Assembly (NCBI GenBank): GCA_018819165.1 | Contig: JAHJQP010000015.1 | Location: 1 to 12,544 of the forward strand | Reading direction: 5' to 3' | DNA from: Pseudomonadota bacterium | Lineage (GTDB): Bacteria; Desulfobacterota; Syntrophia; Syntrophales; UBA5619 | DNA length: 12,544 nt | Part shown: positions 7,494 through 12,544 of the stretch, piece after piece | Numbering within the stretch: position 1 is the first letter of the stretch | Layout: each line of letters begins with the position of its first letter | Notes under the pieces: model-generated | Database searches by the model: none | What the model saw: the letters and a program-made list of their open reading frames with translations, nothing else | What the model was told of the DNA's origin: nothing | Made by a program: the position numbers and the translations under genes

Positions 7494-8452
7494 ATAGCAC
7501 AAAACACAAGATCTTCGGCGGCTTAGGCATTCTGGTCATCGTGGGCCTGATCCTCCTGTATACTTCTGCCTTTGTGGTGAACGAAACGGAGCAGGTCATT
7601 ATTACCCAATTCGGAAAACCGGTGGGGAAGCCCATTGTTGAAGCGGGGATTCATTTTAAACTGCCCATCATTCAAAACGCCAATTTTTTTGACAAGCGGT
7701 TTTTAGCCTGGGATGGCGATCCCAACCAGATTCCGACCAAGGATAAAAGGTTTGTCTGGGTGGACAGTTACGCCCGCTGGCGGATCCGCGATCCCCTCCT
7801 GTTCTTCCAGCGGGTGCGGGACGAACGGGGGGCCAAAACCCGGCTGGATGACATCCTGGACGGGTTGACCCGCAACGCCATTGCCAACCATAATTTGGTG
7901 GAAATCATCCGTTCCACGAATCGCAAATTGGAAATCAGCGGAGAACTGGAAGAAATTCAGGACTCTGAAATAAGCATCAAGATTGAGCTCGGCAGAGAGA
8001 AAATTACCCGGATGATTATCGAGGCCGCTGCCCCCCGTTTAGATGTACTCGGGATTGAATTACTGGACATCCGATTTAAACGGATCAACTATGTTGAAGA
8101 GGTGCAAAAGAAGATATACGAGCGGATGATCTCCGAGCGCAAACGAATCGCCGATAAATTCCGCTCGGAAGGCCAAGGGGAGGCTGCTAAAATTTTGGGA
8201 GACAAAGAACGGGATTTAAAAAAGATCCAATCGGATGCCTATCGGCAGGCGCAAGAAATCAAAGGAAAAGCGGATGCCGAGGCCACCACCATCTATGCCA
8301 AAGCCTATAATCAAAGCGCGGAATCCAGGGCCTTTTACCAATTCCTGAAAACCATGGATACCTATAAAACCACTCTGTCGGAGAAAGACTGGTTGATTTT
8401 ATCGACGAAGAGCGACTTCTTTAAATTTCTCCAAAACCCCTCGGGGCATTAA
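7490..8452 (+). CDS. hflC: HflC, SPFH/prohibitin-family membrane protein
   Basis: Partner of HflK in the FtsH-modulating complex. The 320 residues contain an N-terminal membrane anchor (about 8-29, IFGGLGILVIVGLILLY) and an SPFH domain opening NETEQVIITQFGKPVG (31-46). The HflC-type block DSYARWRIRDPL (92-103) follows. Next is the very conserved charged coil beginning FRSEGQGEAAKILGDKERDL (224-243), which runs to about 273. The C-terminus has DTYKTTLSEKDWLILSTKSDFF (290-311), typical of HflC tails. The ATG sits inside the hflK stop (ATGA) with a strong AAGGAGGGG (7473-7481) eight bases upstream. Expression is from the promoter before hflK. Length and order are ordinary for the family. It converges with the minus-strand polyphosphate operon. 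Confidence 0.95.
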   Translation: MNSTKHKIFGGLGILVIVGLILLYTSAFVVNETEQVIITQFGKPVGKPIVEAGIHFKLPIIQNANFFDKRFLAWDGDPNQIPTKDKRFVWVDSYARWRIRDPLLFFQRVRDERGAKTRLDDILDGLTRNAIANHNLVEIIRSTNRKLEISGELEEIQDSEISIKIELGREKITRMIIEAAAPRLDVLGIELLDIRFKRINYVEEVQKKIYERMISERKRIADKFRSEGQGEAAKILGDKERDLKKIQSDAYRQAQEIKGKADAEATTIYAKAYNQSAESRAFYQFLKTMDTYKTTLSEKDWLILSTKSDFFKFLQNPSGH

Positions 8453-8459
8453 TCATTTG

Positions 8460-8526
8460 AGGCCCGGGGGCTCATGCTCCTGGACCTCCCCTTAGGGCTT
8501 GCCTTCTTACCAAGTTCTTGTTTTTT
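8460..8526 (+). terminator. Candidate terminator after hflC
   Basis: AGGCCC (8460-8465) pairs with GGGCTT (8495-8500), with one G-T wobble. GGGG (8466-8469) pairs with CCCC (8488-8491), leaving TTA bulged, which makes a GC-rich stem eight bases past the hflC stop. A T-rich stretch with six Ts in a row (8521-8526) lies about 20 bases further on, so the geometry is imperfect. The hairpin sits between convergent genes and could act on both transcripts, though the minus-strand reading has no T-tract. Confidence 0.35.
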
Positions 8527-8529
8527 CTT

Positions 8530-10134
8530 CTAATCCGCCCGTTGCCCGGCAAGGATATCATTGAGTTGTCCGGCAGTCTCCTCGGTGGCAAACCGCTCCC
8601 AGATCTTGCCGAACTTTCCCTGGCGTTCACGGGCGATTTCCCCTTGCAGTTGATAGATCTCACCAAGGATGAACACGAGTTCGGGTTCGATCAGCTTACC
8701 CTTCCAGTCGTCGAACAGGTAGTCGATGAATCCCCGCGTGAAAACCGTATCCTGAATCTCCCCAAGGCAGTCCTGTATTTCGACTGTTCGTTCGATGAAA
8801 GGATCGAGAGCGCCGTCGTATGCGGGCGCCATGAACTCGCAGGCGTAACGGAGTCTCTTCATCTGGATCCTGAGGCGGTGGAACTGTTTTGGCTTCTGAT
8901 TCTCGAGAATTCTATGTCCCTGCTTCATGACGGCATCGAATTTTTCTTTGATGATCACCGGCGCCACCTGGCGAACCAGTTTTACGGCAAGAGGCGCCCG
9001 GGGACGCACAGGAATCGATACTTCCAGGAACCGCAAGAGGTGTCGCTCAAAATTTCGGTACCGTGGCGATTCAAGCGCCTCACTAAGGGCCTTGAACGGC
9101 GTGCAGCGGTGTTTCTCGATCCAGTTATCGAACATTTCTTTTTTCTTGGCGGGAAAGCGTTCAATCCGTTTTTTGAACCGGGACAGATTCAGGAGGAAAA
9201 CATCGAGGTCGCGAACCGCTCCAAACATGCTGCCGAGCCACTCCAACTCACCTGCGAGGCTGGCGCCCGTACTTTGGGGAACGGCATCGCGAAACAACCG
9301 CAACGCTGAACGCATCCGCCGTGTCACAACCCGCGTCTGGTGCACAAACTCCGTATCGATGTCGCGCTGCACGCCGGGAAGTTGCTCCCGAAACCGGATA
9401 AACTGATAGGCAAGAATTTTCCGCACAGTGAGATCGAGGCGGTCATCGAGTCGAACCGTATATTTCTCCGGGGGCTTCTTGGAAGGGATAAGGACCTTGA
9501 GCCGCTCGACGGCGCTCTCTAACTTTGATGCCGACGATGGTGGATAACTGAATGAGCGCGAGAGCAGGGATGAAAGGGAACTTAGCGCTGCCTCCGGACC
9601 GCTGAGAAGTTCCGCTTCCAGCTCGTGGAGCTTTTGCGTGCGTCGCGGTTTGTGAAGCCCCCGAGACGAGAAGCTCGAAGTGTCAAAGGCAAGCTCGATT
9701 TTCGCCCCTTCGGGGGATACGACCCGATAACGCCGGCGATCAGTGCGGACTTGAATATGTTCGAGGAGCTTCCGCGGATAAATTATACCGTCGATAAGAT
9801 TCCTGATTTGCTTTAAGGGAATCTCCGCAGGGGAATCAACCGGACCGTCGAGCAGGACCTCGGTTTCCATTCGCTTTGCGATCCCGTCTTCGATTGCTCC
9901 TATGCTCTTGATCGTGTACATTGCCCCGCCATCCGCAGTCCGGTACCTGAGCGCCAACTTCTTTTTCATAAGAGACCAGTCGAAGGTGTCCAGATAGACA
10001 TCGATATTTCTCACCTGCTTCAGCTCTTTGACCCTGTAGCCCTGTTCACGAATATTGGCGATCACCGCCTCTTCGGCCTCCGGACCGGGCAGGGCGAGCT
10101 TCAGCTCTATCTCGACAGGTTTTTCGTTGTTCAT
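8530..10134 (-). CDS. CYTH-CHAD protein, predicted triphosphatase with polyphosphate-binding domain
   Basis: The CYTH domain (about 5-215) of this family is an acidic tunnel that hydrolyses inorganic or nucleoside triphosphates; CHAD domains bind polyphosphate. CYTH residues present are ExExK (Glu8, Glu10, Lys12), LRYR (Arg63, Arg65), Lys76, RMETE (88-92), IELAFD (146-151) and the acidic strand ELEAE (171-175), so the site looks intact. CHAD (about 228-525) has its two matching histidine helices: HQTRVVTRRMRSALRLFR (265-282) and HRLRIQMKRLRY (419-430). Both are rich in Arg and Lys, as expected for a polyanion-binding surface. ATG 10134 overlaps the stop of the upstream metallophosphoesterase gene (ATGA), and GGAG lies at 10145-10148. 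It is last in the ppk1 operon and ends in TAG. Catalysis is inferred; the true substrate could be triphosphate, short polyphosphate or an organic triphosphate. Confidence 0.92.
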   Translation of the reverse strand: MNNEKPVEIELKLALPGPEAEEAVIANIREQGYRVKELKQVRNIDVYLDTFDWSLMKKKLALRYRTADGGAMYTIKSIGAIEDGIAKRMETEVLLDGPVDSPAEIPLKQIRNLIDGIIYPRKLLEHIQVRTDRRRYRVVSPEGAKIELAFDTSSFSSRGLHKPRRTQKLHELEAELLSGPEAALSSLSSLLSRSFSYPPSSASKLESAVERLKVLIPSKKPPEKYTVRLDDRLDLTVRKILAYQFIRFREQLPGVQRDIDTEFVHQTRVVTRRMRSALRLFRDAVPQSTGASLAGELEWLGSMFGAVRDLDVFLLNLSRFKKRIERFPAKKKEMFDNWIEKHRCTPFKALSEALESPRYRNFERHLLRFLEVSIPVRPRAPLAVKLVRQVAPVIIKEKFDAVMKQGHRILENQKPKQFHRLRIQMKRLRYACEFMAPAYDGALDPFIERTVEIQDCLGEIQDTVFTRGFIDYLFDDWKGKLIEPELVFILGEIYQLQGEIARERQGKFGKIWERFATEETAGQLNDILAGQRAD

Positions 10135-10868
10135 TCTATGAATCTCCTCTTGATCCCCCCAGCGAAATCCTTCCGCAGCCCTTTCGGCAGCGAGGTCTTC
10201 TTAAGCGCGGTAATTGTGAGATCCCGGTCGTAATCGAACCTTATAATGCGTCCGCGCGGCACAGCACCCCTCTCGGCACGGACAACGGCGTAGGACGGGC
10301 GCGGGTCGCCGTCAACCGGGTGCCCCGCCGAACCGCAGTTCACGACGAGAATCCCGCCGACACATCTGACAAAGGGGATGTGCGTATGCCCGCAAACGAG
10401 AATCTCCGGGCGGGCATCGCTTAATTTCGTCTCCAGCCCTTGCCTGGTGATGCTCGGATAGACAGCGTCGTCTGTGGAAATGGGGCTGCCGTGGACGACT
10501 AAGAACTTGTGCCCGCCCGCCGGGATCTGCAGGTCGAGGCGCTCAGGCAAACCGGCTAAGTAAAGCCGGCTCTGACGGCCCATGTTCTCAACTGTCCACA
10601 ACAGAATCTTGCGCTTTTTCGACTTCATCTCCCTCGCGACTGACTTGCCCTGTTTCGCCGCTTCAAGCACCTTCTGGTCGTAGTTGCCGATTATCGCAGG
10701 AATATGAAGCTTTTCGAGGAAATTGCAGACATCGCCAGGGAAGGGTCCATAGCCTGTCATATCCCCACAGCAGACGATCCGGCCGGCTCCGCGCCCCTTT
10801 GCATCGGCGACTGCGGCCTTAAGTGCGGGCAGGTTGCCGTGGATGTCGGAGATGAACGCGATCAGCAT
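10131..10868 (-). CDS. Calcineurin-like metallophosphoesterase (YfcE/MJ0936-like)
   Basis: Predicted two-metal phosphoesterase of 245 residues, probably cytoplasmic (no signal peptide or membrane segment). Motifs run in order: SDIHGN (7-12, metal ligands Asp8 and His10), CCGDMTGYGP (33-42, Asp36), GNYD (61-64), VVHGSP (124-129) and CGHTHIPF (159-166). It ends its core with NCGSAGHP (177-184), typical of small YfcE/MJ0936-like phosphodiesterases. The frame is open 30 codons further upstream (to 10958), but those residues are not family-like. ATG 10868 places MLIAFISDIHGN at the N-terminus and overlaps the upstream HD gene stop by 7 bases (ATGCTGA). A GGAAGGA lies about 13 bases before it. The downstream CYTH-CHAD gene overlaps it by 4 bases. 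The substrate is unknown; placement suggests a polyphosphate or phosphorylated-nucleotide role, which is inference. Confidence 0.9.
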   Translation of the reverse strand: MLIAFISDIHGNLPALKAAVADAKGRGAGRIVCCGDMTGYGPFPGDVCNFLEKLHIPAIIGNYDQKVLEAAKQGKSVAREMKSKKRKILLWTVENMGRQSRLYLAGLPERLDLQIPAGGHKFLVVHGSPISTDDAVYPSITRQGLETKLSDARPEILVCGHTHIPFVRCVGGILVVNCGSAGHPVDGDPRPSYAVVRAERGAVPRGRIIRFDYDRDLTITALKKTSLPKGLRKDFAGGIKRRFIE

Positions 10869-11458
10869 TGGTATTCGATCGTCCTTCCCGCCTTTCTTAT
10901 CAACAGTTCCTGCTTCTGAAAGGCCCCCTCGACCTCCATCCGGCAGTCTCCCGTACACTCAAGGTGGATCGTGATCACCTTGCGGCTTATCGTACAGGTC
11001 AGCCGCCTGATGAGGCCGGAATGGCTGCAGTCGAGACCGTCGGCGACGCGCAGCATCCCCGCGAGCCACTCGACGACGGCGCGCCGGCCGTCATCGAGCG
11101 ACGCGAACAACCGATGCCTGGATGCGTCCGGAAGGGCCTTGTTATGATACCTGGCGACGAGGGCGCAGGTGAGACGATCCTTTTCGTTGAGCCCCGGGAT
11201 GTCCAGTTCCTGGATCATGTCGCAGCTGAGCTTGTGGTGGTTGCCCGACACGACCCGCGACCAGCCGATATCGTGAAGACGGGCTGCTATCTCCAGCAGG
11301 CGCCGCTCGTCCGGACCGTACCCATGAAGAATTTGCAGCCCGTCGAAAAGGGCAAGCGCAAGCAGAGTAACCTGTTCGTTGTGCGCCGGATCGGGATCAT
11401 GAGTCCGCGCCGTCTTTATGACAAAGGACATCGTCGAATTCTTCCTTTGCGTCCTCAC
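10862..11458 (-). CDS. Stand-alone HD-domain protein resembling the Ppx/GppA C-terminal region
   Basis: The 198 residues match the HD portion of Ppx/GppA exopolyphosphatase/pppGpp phosphatases, without the ASKHA phosphatase half that normally precedes it. Visible HD-type ligands are His26 (AHNEQV), HDIG (62-65), the His74-His75 pair, His105 (VARYHNKALP) and Asp140 in LRVADGLDCSHSG (136-148). The tail with LECTGDCRMEV (166-176) resembles the end of Ppx. The HD site looks complete, so hydrolase activity is possible. Start is uncertain: GTG 11458 has GGAGG 9 bases upstream, while ATG 11431 (residue 10) follows AGGAAG. It lies 18 bases after the ppk1 stop and overlaps the metallophosphoesterase start by 7 bases. 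Substrate unknown; polyphosphate or (p)ppGpp-type alarmones are guesses from family and context. Confidence 0.85.
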   Translation of the reverse strand: MRTQRKNSTMSFVIKTARTHDPDPAHNEQVTLLALALFDGLQILHGYGPDERRLLEIAARLHDIGWSRVVSGNHHKLSCDMIQELDIPGLNEKDRLTCALVARYHNKALPDASRHRLFASLDDGRRAVVEWLAGMLRVADGLDCSHSGLIRRLTCTISRKVITIHLECTGDCRMEVEGAFQKQELLIRKAGRTIEYQC

Positions 11459-11476
11459 GCTCCTAAGCCTCCCGAC

Positions 11477-12544
11477 TTATCGTTTCAAACCCTTCTTCTT
11501 GCCGATTTTTCTGACCAGTTCTTCGTAGGGCGGTGATTTCAGCCCTCCCTTCCGGGCGATGGCTATGAGCTCGCTCTGACTGCGGATAGGCTTTTCCCCG
11601 TCCTTCGGCTTCACCCGGACATACGACCCATCCGCCTGCATGAGGCGGGCCTTGACGTTGTCTTTCAGATACGTCATCAGGATTTCATCCATGATACGCG
11701 CCTTCAGTGCGATATTTTTTATCGGATAGAGGATCTCAGCGCGCTTTTTAAAATTTCGCGGCATCCAGTCCGCGCTTCCGGAATAGATTTCCGGATCGCC
11801 GCCGTTATGGAAGTAGTAAAGCCGCGAGTGTTCGAGGAACCGGTCGAGGATGCTGGTTACGCGTATATTCTCACTGACGCCCGGTATTCCAGGGCGCAGG
11901 CAGCATATGCCCCGAACCAGGAGATCGATACGGACGCCTGCCCGTGACGCCTCATAGAGCTTACAGACAGTCCTTGCATCAACGAGAGCGTTCATCTTTG
12001 CTATGATGCGCCCCGGGGCCTTAGGATTTGACTTCTCGATCTCCCGATCGATGAGGCGATGGATCGTCTCCTGGGTCGTCACCGGTGAGATCATGAATTT
12101 GCGGAACATCGCCGCCACCGTTCCGGGGGTGAACATATCCCCGCCCGTCCACGAGTTGAACCCCGTTAGAACGTTGAAGAGGGAAGAGACGTCATTGCCG
12201 AAATCGGGATCGCAGGTGAAAAGTCCGATGTCGGTGTATATCTTCGCCGTAACTGTGTTGTAGTTGCCGCTCGATACGTGGACGTAGCGCCTCAGTTGCT
12301 TGCCCTCGCGGCGGACGACGAGGGTCGCCTTGCAATGCGTTTTCCAGCGGACGAACCCGAACACGACATTGACGCCGGACTCCTCCATCTGCCGCGCCCA
12401 GTCGATGTTATGCTCCTCATCGAATCGGGCCTTGAGCTCGACGACCGCCGTCACCTGTTTGCCGTTCTCCGCGGCCCGGCAAAGCGCCGCAACGACCGGA
12501 GAGTCTTTCCCGATCCGGTAAAGCGTCTGCTTTATCGCAAGTAC
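11477..12544 (-). CDS. ppk1: Polyphosphate kinase 1, 5' end outside window
   Basis: PPK1 reversibly transfers the ATP gamma-phosphate onto inorganic polyphosphate through a phosphohistidine. The last 355 of a usual ~700 residues are visible, covering the two phospholipase-D-like C-terminal domains. Numbering from the window edge, the block around KARFDEEHNIDWARQ (38-52) leads to WKTHCK (67-72). His70 aligns with E. coli His435, the autophosphorylated residue. YVHVSSGNYN (87-96) and YTDIGLFTC (103-111) follow. The second catalytic histidine is in FLEHSRLYYF (236-245, His239, like E. coli His592), then NGGDPEIYSGSADWMPRNF (247-265). The reading frame continues past base 12544, so the GTG near 12454 is an internal Val. 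The tail SELIAIARKGGLKSPPYEEL (324-343) is an extension beyond the core. It is the first visible gene of the four-gene operon; the promoter lies outside. Confidence 0.96.
   Translation of the reverse strand, partial: VLAIKQTLYRIGKDSPVVAALCRAAENGKQVTAVVELKARFDEEHNIDWARQMEESGVNVVFGFVRWKTHCKATLVVRREGKQLRRYVHVSSGNYNTVTAKIYTDIGLFTCDPDFGNDVSSLFNVLTGFNSWTGGDMFTPGTVAAMFRKFMISPVTTQETIHRLIDREIEKSNPKAPGRIIAKMNALVDARTVCKLYEASRAGVRIDLLVRGICCLRPGIPGVSENIRVTSILDRFLEHSRLYYFHNGGDPEIYSGSADWMPRNFKKRAEILYPIKNIALKARIMDEILMTYLKDNVKARLMQADGSYVRVKPKDGEKPIRSQSELIAIARKGGLKSPPYEELVRKIGKKKGLKR

Noticed and set aside
8518..9309. 263-codon plus-strand open frame opposite the CYTH-CHAD gene
   Set aside because: The minus-strand product has clear CHAD motifs over the same bases. 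The plus-strand translation lacks any domain signal.
10869..10958. Upstream extension of the metallophosphoesterase by 30 residues
   Set aside because: The extra residues are Gly/Arg-rich, overlap the HD gene by about 90 bases and do not resemble the family, whose N-terminus begins right at the SDIHGN strand.
1..12544. tRNA, rRNA, CRISPR arrays, insertion sequences, att sites
   Set aside because: The longest non-coding stretch is 255 bases. I saw no spaced repeats, transposase or integrase motifs, or tRNA-like ends in the intergenic gaps.

Overview
The window is 12,544 bases of a gene-dense bacterial chromosome. Gene content and sequence style suggest a Gram-negative anaerobe of the former Deltaproteobacteria (Desulfobacterota, Syntrophales-like). 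The reasons are a PurSL-type purine enzyme with separate PurQ, an HflK/HflC pair, and a PPK1 cluster with a CYTH-CHAD protein. This assignment is inference from gene types, not a database match. Nothing in the window looks like phage, transposon, CRISPR or RNA genes.

Plus strand, 1-6239. The window opens inside glmM (phosphoglucosamine mutase, N-terminus cut off). It is followed 26 bases later by a glucosamine-6-phosphate deaminase-like gene (nagB family) that carries a single in-frame TAG at 1506-1508. After a 187-base gap come purL, in a 996-residue form with two PurS-like modules at its N-terminus, and purQ. Together they make the FGAM synthase of purine biosynthesis.

Plus strand, 6240-8452. 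A 255-base AT-rich spacer holds a 14-base tandem duplication and a near-consensus sigma70 promoter. It leads into hflK and hflC, which overlap by ATGA and encode the membrane complex that modulates the FtsH protease. This pair is visibly lower in GC than the purine genes before it.

Minus strand, 12544-8530. A tightly packed operon converges on hflC. In transcription order it is ppk1 (C-terminal 355 residues visible), a stand-alone HD-domain protein resembling the C-terminal part of Ppx/GppA phosphatases, a calcineurin-like metallophosphoesterase, and a CYTH-CHAD protein. The spacings are 18 bases, a 7-base overlap and a 4-base overlap, so the four genes are probably co-translated. The set combines polyphosphate synthesis (PPK1), a predicted polyphosphate-binding domain with a triphosphatase domain (CHAD and CYTH) and two predicted hydrolases of unknown substrate. 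It reads as a polyphosphate-handling module and is the most interesting part of the window.

No stretch longer than 300 bases lacks a gene.
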